A DNA stretch of 9,624 nucleotides from Geopsychrobacter sp. (GTDB lineage: Bacteria > Desulfobacterota > Desulfuromonadia > Desulfuromonadales > Geopsychrobacteraceae): the NCBI GenBank assembly GCA_021647445.1, contig JAKIUS010000031.1:1-9624 (forward strand), read 5' to 3'. A model generated the notes under the pieces. That model did not search any database and had not been told where the DNA came from. It saw only the letters and a list, made by a program, of their open reading frames with translations. The position numbers and the translations under genes were made by a program. Shown piece by piece: positions 1-6,609 of the stretch (the stretch's first letter is position 1; each line of letters starts with the position of its first letter).

Positions 1-1064
1 AGAAAGATCAAAGCACAAGCTTTTATTATAATGCGCTGGCGAGTGGTCTTTATTTTAATAATGGCCAGTTTGCCGCGTACGACGGTAACGGCATAAAATA
101 TCCTTCACCAGCTCAGTATTATACATATACCGATTATCAGTTTCGGGTGGTTGCCTTGGTCGCAGGGGGGGCGCGCTACTTAAAACGCAAAGCGGGTGAG
201 ACGATCTGGACCAGTATTATCGATACCTCGGCCGATGCGGGTCGGGATAAAAGCCCAACCTTGAGGTTGGCCGTCCATCAGGCGGCTCAGGATGCTCTGA
301 TCTCTCGTATGCAGGTGCGTAAGGCGGTGACCGAGAGTCTTGTCAGTCTTGGCAGTGAAGAGCAGGCTGCTGGCGGTTGTTACAGCTATGCTAACCTTTG
401 GGAGTCGGGCTTTAGCACTGAAGATGTATGGGCCGCGACTCCAGCGCCGGTTGCGCCGAGCGGCCTCTCGGGTGTCCTTTTGGCCAATGGTGCCGAGTTG
501 AATTGGAGCTGGAATGGTGACGCGGATGCCGATTTTATTGTTGCGCGTTGTCAGACGGGGAACTGTACGACCTTAGCTGACGTTGCGACCGTTCCCGCTG
601 GAACTCATACTTATCTCGATAGCAGTATTCTGCCTTCAATCGCCTATCATTATCGGGTGCGTGCGACAAAGCCCTCGGCTTGTGGCGGTTGGCAAAGTGC
701 CGAGAGTAATGAGTTGGTGGTAACCACATTGCCGGGTGGGGTCAGTGACCTGCAGGCGACCGCAGTGAATTCACGGATGATCCGTCTTGATTGGACATCA
801 CTGGCGGGAGATGAGGATGGTTATCAGTTACTTAAGCAGACGCAAACCGGTCTCTTTGTCCCGTTATTGGATCTGCCCGCCGCTGCAACCTCACATAGCG
901 ATACTCTGGCCCTGGAGCCGGAAACTACCTATCGCTACCGAATACGGGCCTGGCGAATCGAATCGGTAGGGCCGCCAGAGATCCGTTCTTATGGAGGATT
1001 CAGTAATACCGTCGAAGTTCAGACGCTCCCCTGGATTGAAGGTGACGGAGTGTGCGCGCAATAA
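1..1064 (+). CDS. Fibronectin type III domain protein, 3' part (5' end outside window)
   Basis: The frame is open from base 3 to the TAA at 1062-1064, so the gene enters from the left and its true start is not visible. The GTG at 147 has no convincing Shine-Dalgarno, and coding continues upstream of it (Y/G/N/D-rich residues), so it is not the start. Two FN3-like beta-sandwich domains are visible, at about bases 450-715 and 718-1050. Each has the L-x-W strand (ELNWSW, IRLDW) and the late Y-x-Y-R-x-R-A strand (YHYRVRA, YRYRIRA). The part before the FN3 domains is not recognised. Five cysteines and no membrane segment in the visible part fit a secreted or surface protein with adhesive or scaffold-like modules; that location is inference. 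No terminator separates it from the AsmA gene. Confidence 0.8.
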   Translation, partial: KDQSTSFYYNALASGLYFNNGQFAAYDGNGIKYPSPAQYYTYTDYQFRVVALVAGGARYLKRKAGETIWTSIIDTSADAGRDKSPTLRLAVHQAAQDALISRMQVRKAVTESLVSLGSEEQAAGGCYSYANLWESGFSTEDVWAATPAPVAPSGLSGVLLANGAELNWSWNGDADADFIVARCQTGNCTTLADVATVPAGTHTYLDSSILPSIAYHYRVRATKPSACGGWQSAESNELVVTTLPGGVSDLQATAVNSRMIRLDWTSLAGDEDGYQLLKQTQTGLFVPLLDLPAAATSHSDTLALEPETTYRYRIRAWRIESVGPPEIRSYGGFSNTVEVQTLPWIEGDGVCAQ

Positions 1065-1083
1065 CCTTTCGAAAAAGAAGCTC

Positions 1084-1112
1084 TTGCGCAAACACCTTTG
1101 ATAGACTATAGA
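1084..1112 (+). promoter_or_regulatory. Weak candidate sigma70 promoter for the AsmA gene
   Basis: TTGCGC (1084-1089) and TATAGA (1107-1112) are separated by 17 bases, each matching four of six consensus positions. Transcription would start at about 1119-1120, right on the GTG candidate start codon. If this promoter is real, it favours translation from the ATG at 1162. The match is weak and read-through from the upstream gene is equally possible. Confidence 0.25.
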
Positions 1113-1119
1113 AAAAGAT

Positions 1120-3603
1120 GTGTCGAAAAAGGTTGTTGAGCGTTCGATCGAAAGGTTGCTGATGTCCCGGTGGAAGAGAGTACTGCTCGGTTCGATGGCG
1201 ATGGGCTTTGTGCTCCTGCTCGTCGTGATGTTGCTGGTGAAACTGTATGTGACCCCGGAGAAAATCCGTGATCTGTTGCAGACCGGCCTTCAGTCCTCTT
1301 TGCAACGCGAGGTCAGTCTGGGTCAGATTGATGTCGGTTTGTTGCGCGGTATTCGGTTGTCCAGCCTGAACATTGCCGATAAAAGCGGCACTGAACAGCT
1401 TCTTACGACCAGAAATATTGAGATCACTTATGATTTGACGGCTCTCTTACGCGGGAATTTATTATTCACCCGGATTTTGATCAACGAGCCTCATTTCCGT
1501 CTGGTACGTCAGGCTGATGGTCGTCTGAATATATCCGATCTGCTGGGGGAGGAGTCCGCCGTTGAGCAACCGCAATCAGCAACTCCCGCCCCTTATCCCC
1601 TTGGTTCGCAGTCCTCTGACGTTGCTCGTGCCATCCCACTGAGTATTAAGCACTTAGTGTTGCAGGGCGGTTCTCTGCTGTTTATCGATCGCAAGAACAA
1701 CCCGCAGTCTCCCTATCGTTACCGCCTTGATGATTTGCATATAGATGTCAAAGATTTTTCTCTCGATGCGGCGTTTCCGGCAAGCCTGTCGGCACAGTTG
1801 AATGATGCTCCTGTCAGTATTGATCTTCTGTTTGGACTGAACGACGGTCTGAAAAGTCTGCAACTTAAGAGTACGCAATTAAACCTTGTGCCTTTTTTAC
1901 CCTACTTTCAGGAGGCTTTGCCCGGCAGTCTCGGCCGGGGGCTTCTATCGACAGAACTGCTCATTGAAAAGCAGCCGCTGGGGTACCGGATCAAAGGACA
2001 GGCGGTGGTTGAAGAGCTGGATATCAGGCTCGATCTGGACAATCCGTTGCATTGGGAAAAGGTCAGGATCGCCCTTGATCAGGATTTGATCTATCGTCTT
2101 GCGGATAATCTACTCGACATCAATAAACTCAGCATGGATATCGATGGAGTACAACTCGACTATCGGGGGAAGGTTCAGCTGGCCGCGAGCGCCGAGGTCG
2201 CCGGTGAGGCGAATGTGAAGATCGCTGACCTGCGTGAAATCACGGATCTGCTTCCTCGGGAGTTGCAGCAGCAGCTGGCCGCGTATGGTATTGCAGGAAA
2301 GATCACAGCTCAGCTTCAACTTTCAGGTGCTGCAACGGGGGTCGATGTTATTCAACAGGCCAGGATCGATGCCTGTGATATTCAGGCGAGCATTGGTCGG
2401 TTGCGGACAGCGCTAAATGGAACTTTTACCTATACGCCAGGCCGCCTTAAGGGGAAAGAGATTGATATCGGTTTAAAGGGACAGCATCTACTGATAGATC
2501 TGGATGCGCGACAAATTTTTAGCGCTGTGCCGGAGCTGAAGATGGAAATCGTCTCCGATCGGCTGGATTTAGATGAACTTTCCCCCCAATCGATAGCCAA
2601 AGAGCCTGTTGTCGTTTCGGCGACCGGTGCAGAATATACCTCGGCCGAAGGAACGCAGCTCAAAGCGCCACCGGCAAAAGTGACTTCCCCCCCTGTTGTC
2701 GAGGGTGCAAGTGCTGTCATCAGCCCACTAAAGGCGCCCGTCAATGGACGCTTTAATCTGACTCTTAAGCAGCTTCTTTATCACGGTCTGCTGCTGGAGC
2801 AGGTTAAAGGGCTTGCCCTGCTGAAGGATGGCCGTCTGCAGATCGATAGTCTCACGGCCAATACGGTGGAGGGGCAGGTTGTGTTGACGGCTGTCGCCGA
2901 GCTCGAACAGAGCGCGCTCCCTATTCAGGGAACTTTCAAGGCGGATAATCTCAATCTCAGTCGTTTGACTGATGCTCTGTTGCCTGAAGGGCAGGGGAGC
3001 ATCAGCGGTAATCTGTCGACACAGGGTCAGTTCCGCAGTTTGGCCATGGCGGTTGACCCTCTGGCAAGTTTGATGAGTCAGGGATCTTTTGATCTAAGGG
3101 ATGGAGAAATCAAGGGGAGTCCTCTGCTTAAAGGGTTATCGAACTTTTTGACCAATCCAGAATTGGAACTTGTCGGTTTCAGTCGCTTTCAGGGTCGTTA
3201 TGAGCTGAAGAAAGGGCAGGGCAAAATAGATGCCCTGCTAGAAAGTCGTAGGGTCTCGTTTGCCCCCAAGGGAGAGTTTACCCTGGCGGGCAAACTGAAT
3301 ATGACGCTGGCAACGCGCTTAGCGCCATCGGTCATGGCCAAAGCGGGCATTGGAGGCAAAGGTGCGCAGTTGTTGACGGATGATAAAGGCTGGACTCTGT
3401 TGCCGCTTAAAATCAAAGGGAGCTACAGCCAACCCCGTTTCTCCCTCGATTCGAAAGGGGTCAAAAAACAACTCAAAAAAACGGTGGTCAGGGAGCTTGG
3501 GCGTCAACTGCAGAAACAACTCGGCGGCAAGGGGGATCAACCCGAAAATCAACAACTTGAGGAACTACTTAGAGGTACGCTGAATAAACTTTTTGGACAA
3601 TAG
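1120..3603 (+). CDS. AsmA family inner-membrane-anchored periplasmic protein
   Basis: This is an 827-residue protein with one N-terminal membrane segment (about residues 21-43, preceded by a basic WKR stretch) and a long beta-strand-rich periplasmic body, the layout of AsmA/TamB-like proteins. The first 100 residues after the anchor (YVTPEKIRDLL, then LGQIDVGLLRGIRLSSLNI) are typical of the AsmA N-terminal domain. A Pro/Ala/Ser-rich linker lies at about residues 495-543. The C-terminal part (about 640-780) resembles the AsmA C-terminal domain, with a low-complexity Lys/Gln-rich tail. AsmA proteins are thought to help lipid movement or outer-membrane assembly; the family role is known, the substrate here is not. 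The start is uncertain: GTG 1120 has a poor ribosome site, while ATG 1162 (residue 15) has AAAGG six bases upstream and leaves the anchor intact. E. coli AsmA is somewhat shorter (about 617 residues). Confidence 0.85.
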   Translation: MSKKVVERSIERLLMSRWKRVLLGSMAMGFVLLLVVMLLVKLYVTPEKIRDLLQTGLQSSLQREVSLGQIDVGLLRGIRLSSLNIADKSGTEQLLTTRNIEITYDLTALLRGNLLFTRILINEPHFRLVRQADGRLNISDLLGEESAVEQPQSATPAPYPLGSQSSDVARAIPLSIKHLVLQGGSLLFIDRKNNPQSPYRYRLDDLHIDVKDFSLDAAFPASLSAQLNDAPVSIDLLFGLNDGLKSLQLKSTQLNLVPFLPYFQEALPGSLGRGLLSTELLIEKQPLGYRIKGQAVVEELDIRLDLDNPLHWEKVRIALDQDLIYRLADNLLDINKLSMDIDGVQLDYRGKVQLAASAEVAGEANVKIADLREITDLLPRELQQQLAAYGIAGKITAQLQLSGAATGVDVIQQARIDACDIQASIGRLRTALNGTFTYTPGRLKGKEIDIGLKGQHLLIDLDARQIFSAVPELKMEIVSDRLDLDELSPQSIAKEPVVVSATGAEYTSAEGTQLKAPPAKVTSPPVVEGASAVISPLKAPVNGRFNLTLKQLLYHGLLLEQVKGLALLKDGRLQIDSLTANTVEGQVVLTAVAELEQSALPIQGTFKADNLNLSRLTDALLPEGQGSISGNLSTQGQFRSLAMAVDPLASLMSQGSFDLRDGEIKGSPLLKGLSNFLTNPELELVGFSRFQGRYELKKGQGKIDALLESRRVSFAPKGEFTLAGKLNMTLATRLAPSVMAKAGIGGKGAQLLTDDKGWTLLPLKIKGSYSQPRFSLDSKGVKKQLKKTVVRELGRQLQKQLGGKGDQPENQQLEELLRGTLNKLFGQ

Positions 3604-3699
3604 TTTTAGCCTTGTGGACCGCAGCGGTTCTGGACAAATCCCAGATAACGGGGTACTTTAACCGCCATCATTGAATGTCCTATCAGGCGGGAGAAAAAT

Positions 3700-4191
3700 A
3701 TGTCAGGTACAGAAGATTTTAGTGGTTTTGAAGTGATTCGTGCAGCGATGGAAGTGGAAAAAAATGGCCATCGTTTTTATGCGGCAATGGTTGAAAAGGC
3801 ACATACTCAGCTGGCCCGCGAGCTTTTTGCCATGCTTGCTCAGGATGAAGTCGGGCATCTGCGCACCTTGGAGAAATTAGCTGACAAATATGAAGAGGGG
3901 GCTTTCTGGGAAGGCGAAGAGGAGTTTCTCCCCTATCTGCGCCGTTTCAATGATAAAGAGGTCTTCCCTTCGTCAGAGGCGGTTGCCCAGGCGCTGGTCA
4001 GCGAAGAAGGCGATATCCGAGCTCTGGAATTGGCGATTGATGCCGAAGAAAAGTTTGCCGCTTATTTCCACACTGCGGCAAAACACGCCGTGGATGAGGA
4101 AGGCAAGAAGGCCTTCGCCTGGTTGGCCGAAGAGGAAGATCGGCATGCCGCAATCTTGAAAGAACGCAAGGCGAAGATACAGGGCGCCTGA
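3700..4191 (+). CDS. Ferritin-like diiron protein, rubrerythrin type without rubredoxin domain
   Basis: The 163-residue protein is two tandem halves of a four-helix ferritin-like fold. Each half carries one Glu and one ExxH metal motif: E20 with E50-xx-H53, and E116 with E146-xx-H149. These are the expected six ligands of a diiron centre. There is no C-terminal CxxC rubredoxin module, so it belongs to the short rubrerythrin-like group (COG1633 type) rather than classical rubrerythrin. Such proteins occur widely in anaerobes and are linked to peroxide or oxygen detoxification or iron handling; the exact role is inferred. ATG 3700 has a good ribosome site, GGCGGGAG at 3687-3693. The 96-base gap after the AsmA gene shows no clear terminator or promoter. 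The gene is closed by the hairpin at 4213-4256. Confidence 0.88.
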   Translation: MSGTEDFSGFEVIRAAMEVEKNGHRFYAAMVEKAHTQLARELFAMLAQDEVGHLRTLEKLADKYEEGAFWEGEEEFLPYLRRFNDKEVFPSSEAVAQALVSEEGDIRALELAIDAEEKFAAYFHTAAKHAVDEEGKKAFAWLAEEEDRHAAILKERKAKIQGA

Positions 4192-4212
4192 TATCCCGTT
4201 ACCAAGGTTCGT

Positions 4213-4256
4213 TTTAAAGAGGGCAGGATCGTTATCGATTCTGCCCTCTTATTTGT
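4213..4256 (+). terminator. Intrinsic terminator after the ferritin-like gene
   Basis: A perfect 10-bp stem (4217-4226 with 4241-4250) continues as a further five pairs, one of them G-U (4227-4231 with 4236-4240), closing on a TTAT loop. The stem is followed by a T-rich stretch (CTTATTTGT) and preceded by GTTTTAAA, so it could also act on the opposite strand. It separates the housekeeping block on the left from the restriction-modification operon on the right. Confidence 0.85.
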
Positions 4257-4297
4257 GTACGTCTATATTCAATCGTTGTTGATCATGGAGGATTAAA

Positions 4298-4326
4298 TTG
4301 ACAGTTACAGACCAATCTTCTAATTT
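4298..4326 (+). promoter_or_regulatory. Sigma70-type promoter for the hsdM operon
   Basis: A perfect -35 box TTGACA (4298-4303) and a -10-like TAATTT (4321-4326) are separated by the ideal 17 bases. It lies just after the terminator and 120 bases before hsdM, and is the best promoter seen in the window. Transcription would start near 4332-4334, giving a leader of about 110 bases. Confidence 0.65.
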
Positions 4327-4345
4327 GTAACCTTCAGATTTAATT

Positions 4346-4387
4346 CGGTTTTCCTGGTGGGGGAAGACAGGAAGACCGCCCGTTTTT
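4346..4387 (+). promoter_or_regulatory. Leader hairpin 1, terminator-like, upstream of hsdM
   Basis: An 11-bp stem (4346-4356 with 4368-4378, one G-U pair) encloses an 11-base loop and is followed by CCCG and five T (4383-4387). It sits within the inferred transcript between promoter and hsdM. The CAGGAA of its right arm (4368-4373) can also pair with a second TTCCTG at 4398-4403, which belongs partly to hairpin 2. Confidence 0.45.
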
Positions 4388-4393
4388 CCGATG

Positions 4394-4424
4394 ACCATTC
4401 CTGCGCAAGGAGAATGGTTTTTTT
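4394..4424 (+). promoter_or_regulatory. Leader hairpin 2, terminator-like (possible attenuator), upstream of hsdM
   Basis: ACCATTC (4394-4400) pairs perfectly with GAATGGT (4412-4418) and runs straight into seven T (4418-4424), the shape of an intrinsic terminator. One or two further pairs with a bulge are possible inside. It stands 21 bases before the hsdM start codon and after the promoter at 4298, so full termination here would silence the operon. Conditional termination is an inference. Confidence 0.5.
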
Positions 4425-4445
4425 GTATCAGGAGACACGCCTTTT

Positions 4446-5993
4446 ATGCACGCCAATCTCGTTCAATTCGAAAAGAAACTCTGGGCCGCCGCCGATGATC
4501 TGCGGGCCAATTCCGAACTGAAATCTTCCGAATATTCGGTGCCGGTGCTGGGGCTGATCTTTCTGCGTTATGCCGATGTCAAGTTTGCCGCCGCGCAACA
4601 GGAGCTCGCCGGTAAAGGCAGCGGACGCCGCACCATTGGCCCGACCGACTACAAGGCCAAAGGGGTGATCTATCTGCCCGAGGGGGCGCGTTACGCCGAA
4701 CTGCTCAATGTTCCCGAAGGGGAGGATGTCGGCGCGAAGATCAACGAGGCGATGCGCCTGATCGAGCAGCAGAACGAAGAGCTTAAGGGGGTGCTGCCCA
4801 AGACCTACCAGCAGGTCGGCAACGCGCCGCTCTTCACCCTGCTCAAAACCTTCGCCTCGATCCCGCTTGATATCGAAGGGGACGCTTTCGGTCGCATTTA
4901 CGAATACTTTCTCGGCGCTTTCGCCATGTCCGAAGGGCAAAAGGGCGGCGAGTTCTTTACCCCCACCGCGCTGGTCAAACTGATCGTCGAGATCATCGAA
5001 CCTTTTTCTGGGCGCATCTTCGACCCGGCCTGCGGTTCGGGCGGTATGTTCGTGCAGAGCGCCGCCTTTGTCGCCGAGCACAAGAAGAATCCCGGCAGCG
5101 AGATCAGCGTCTACGGTGAAGAGCGGGTCGCCGAAACCGTACGCCTGTGCAAGATGAACCTCGCCGTCCACGGCCTGTCGGGTGATGTGCGCCAGGGCAA
5201 CAGTTACTACGACGACATTCACAAAAGCCTCGGCAAGTTCGACTTTGTCATGGCCAATCCGCCCTTCAATGTCAACGGCATCGACAAGGAGCGGATCAAG
5301 GATGACAGCCGTTTCCCTTTCGGCATGCCGAAGACGGACAACGGCAACACCGTCTGGCTGCAACTCTTCTACAGCTCGCTCAACAAAAAAGGCCGCGCTG
5401 GGTTCGTTATGGCCAACTCGGCCAGCGATGCCCGCGCTTCAGAACTGGAGATCCGCAAGCAGTTAATTCAGGCTAAGGCGGTTGATGTGATGGTCGCCAT
5501 TGGCAGCAACTTCTTCTACACCGTCACGCTCCCCTGTACTCTCTGGTTTTTGGATAAGGGTAAAAAAGGCAGCGCGCGCGAGGATCAGGTGCTCTTCATC
5601 GACGCCCGGCACACCTACCGCCAGATCGACCGCGCCCATCGTGACTTCACCCCCGAGCAGATCGAATTCCTCGCCAACATCGCCCGATTGTATCGCGGCG
5701 AAGAGCTTGAAACGACCCACGGCAGCGCCAAGCAGATCGAAGAGACCTTCCCCGAAGGCAACTATGTCGATGTCCCTGGCCTGTGTAAGGTCGCCAGCCT
5801 TGAAGAGATCGAAGCGCAGGGCTGGAGCCTGAATCCGGGACGCTATGTCGGCGTGGCGGATCGGGAGGAAGAGGATTTTGATTTTGCCGAGCGGTTGGAG
5901 GAGCTGAACGAGGAGTTGGAGGTTTTGAATTCTGAGGCTCGGGAGTTTGAGGTGCGGATTGCGGATAATGTTGCTAAATTGCTGGAAACGTAA
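4446..5993 (+). CDS. hsdM: Type I restriction-modification methyltransferase subunit M
   Basis: This 515-residue protein methylates adenine N6 using S-adenosylmethionine and, with HsdS, forms the modification core of a type I system. The N-terminal HsdM helical domain covers about residues 3-130. The FFTP segment (170-173) leads into the catalytic domain. The S-adenosylmethionine loop DPACGSGG is at 193-200 and the catalytic NPPF at 271-274. The charged C-terminus (about 475-515) is predicted coiled coil, as needed for HsdS contact. All key residues are present and the length is normal, so it should be active. ATG 4446 follows CAGGAGA at 4429-4435. Most of the gene is GC-rich with C-ending codons, unlike the genes to the left, but the last 45 codons shift to G/T-ending codons. 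It is the first gene of the accessory operon. Confidence 0.97.
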   Translation: MHANLVQFEKKLWAAADDLRANSELKSSEYSVPVLGLIFLRYADVKFAAAQQELAGKGSGRRTIGPTDYKAKGVIYLPEGARYAELLNVPEGEDVGAKINEAMRLIEQQNEELKGVLPKTYQQVGNAPLFTLLKTFASIPLDIEGDAFGRIYEYFLGAFAMSEGQKGGEFFTPTALVKLIVEIIEPFSGRIFDPACGSGGMFVQSAAFVAEHKKNPGSEISVYGEERVAETVRLCKMNLAVHGLSGDVRQGNSYYDDIHKSLGKFDFVMANPPFNVNGIDKERIKDDSRFPFGMPKTDNGNTVWLQLFYSSLNKKGRAGFVMANSASDARASELEIRKQLIQAKAVDVMVAIGSNFFYTVTLPCTLWFLDKGKKGSAREDQVLFIDARHTYRQIDRAHRDFTPEQIEFLANIARLYRGEELETTHGSAKQIEETFPEGNYVDVPGLCKVASLEEIEAQGWSLNPGRYVGVADREEEDFDFAERLEELNEELEVLNSEAREFEVRIADNVAKLLET

Positions 5994-6001
5994 ATGCAGT
6001 T

Positions 6002-6541
6002 TTGACGATTTCACCAGGAGGGGGAACCATTGATGTTGAAGTTAAAGGTAAGATTTATCTTATTCGTGGGCAGAAGGTGTTTCTGGATGCCGATCTGGCT
6101 GAGCTTTACGGGGTGACAACCGCAAACCTCAACAAAGCAGTTAAGCGGAATATTGAGCGCTTTCCCGAGGATTTTATGTTTCAGCTAGACAAAGCCGAAA
6201 TGGGCAGTTTGCTATTCCAGTCTGGAACATCAAAATCCGGTTCTGGTGGTCGAAGGTCGGCTCCTTACGCATTTACCGAGCAGGGCGTGGCCATGCTCTC
6301 CAGTGTGCTCAGAAGCGAACGCGCTGTGCAGGTGAATATCGCTATCATGCGGGCCTTCGTACAGATGCGTGAGTTGGCCGTCGGCAACCGTGAACTGGCG
6401 CGTAAAATCGATGCGCTGGAGAAAAAACACGCCCGCCATGATGAGCGGTTTGTCGCCGTGTTTGATGCTATTCGGCAGATGATGGTGCCGGCTGAAAAGA
6501 AACGCCGACGGATTGGATTTGGGCAGGAGGATGAGGGATGA
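6002..6541 (+). CDS. ORF6N domain DNA-binding protein
   Basis: The N-terminal ORF6N domain spans about residues 15-100. It shows the family hallmarks [22 protein letters not shown], then [19 protein letters not shown] and the later [14 protein letters not shown] helical, probably coiled-coil tail (about 120-160) ends in the basic KRRRIGFG typical of bacterial members. ORF6N domains come from large DNA viruses and phages and bind DNA; bacterial copies are often inserted in type I restriction loci, with no settled function. The start is doubtful: the listed start is a TTG eight bases after the hsdM stop with no good ribosome site, whereas the strong GGAGGGGG at 6017-6024 best serves an in-frame ATT at 6029. 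The stop overlaps the next small ORF (ATGA at 6538). Confidence 0.88.
   Translation: MTISPGGGTIDVEVKGKIYLIRGQKVFLDADLAELYGVTTANLNKAVKRNIERFPEDFMFQLDKAEMGSLLFQSGTSKSGSGGRRSAPYAFTEQGVAMLSSVLRSERAVQVNIAIMRAFVQMRELAVGNRELARKIDALEKKHARHDERFVAVFDAIRQMMVPAEKKRRRIGFGQEDEG
6017..6024 (+). promoter_or_regulatory. Strong Shine-Dalgarno pointing to an ATT start (6029) of the ORF6N gene
   Basis: GGAGGGGG is the strongest ribosome site in this part of the operon, yet it lies inside the reading frame if TTG 6002 is the start. The well-spaced in-frame codon is ATT at 6029; the nearby ATG at 6033 is in another frame that does not encode the ORF6N domain. An ATT start would give a protein beginning [11 protein letters not shown], nine residues shorter, in line with the expected N-terminus of the domain. 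Confidence 0.5.
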
Positions 6542-6609
6542 ACGTTGAGGTGAGGGAGTTGGAAAAATGGATTGCTGGTAACGTCATCCAGCTTTTGGAG
6601 GAAGTTTAA
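6538..6609 (+). CDS. 23-residue mini-ORF coupling the ORF6N gene to hsdS
   Basis: ATG 6538 overlaps the ORF6N stop (ATGA). The frame runs 23 codons and its TAA (6607-6609) directly abuts the hsdS ATG (TAAATG). GGAGG at 6526-6530 is a suitable ribosome site. The peptide is amphipathic and acidic-helix-like ([12 protein letters not shown], then N-V-I-Q-L-L-E-E-V). Its end carries the GGAGGAAG that serves hsdS. It may be a real small protein, a coupling leader for hsdS, or the remnant of a lost gene's N-terminus. The exact tiling on both sides is the only evidence; no family is recognised. Confidence 0.4.
   Translation: MNVEVRELEKWIAGNVIQLLEEV

Noticed and set aside
147..1064. GTG 147 as the start of the FN3 protein
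   Set aside because: The frame is open and protein-like back to base 3 and there is no ribosome site, so the gene begins outside the window.
3604..3699. Possible promoter in the gap before the ferritin-like gene
   Set aside because: A TTGTGG-like box can be found but no matching -10 at a proper distance, and no Fur- or PerR-like palindrome is clear.
4391..4498. Small upstream ORF (ATG 4391) overlapping the start of hsdM
   Set aside because: No Shine-Dalgarno precedes it, its start lies next to hairpin 2, and its sequence is arginine-rich out-of-frame hsdM. It was considered as an attenuator leader peptide but lacks a regulatory run of codons.
4428..5363. 311-residue reverse-strand open frame
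   Set aside because: It lies fully opposite hsdM, whose catalytic motifs are clear. Long antisense frames are expected opposite GC-rich genes with C-ending codons, and no ribosome site or family signature is seen.
5463..6014. 183-residue reverse-strand open frame
   Set aside because: It is antisense to the hsdM C-terminus, leucine-rich from mirrored Glu/Gln codons, with no recognisable domain.
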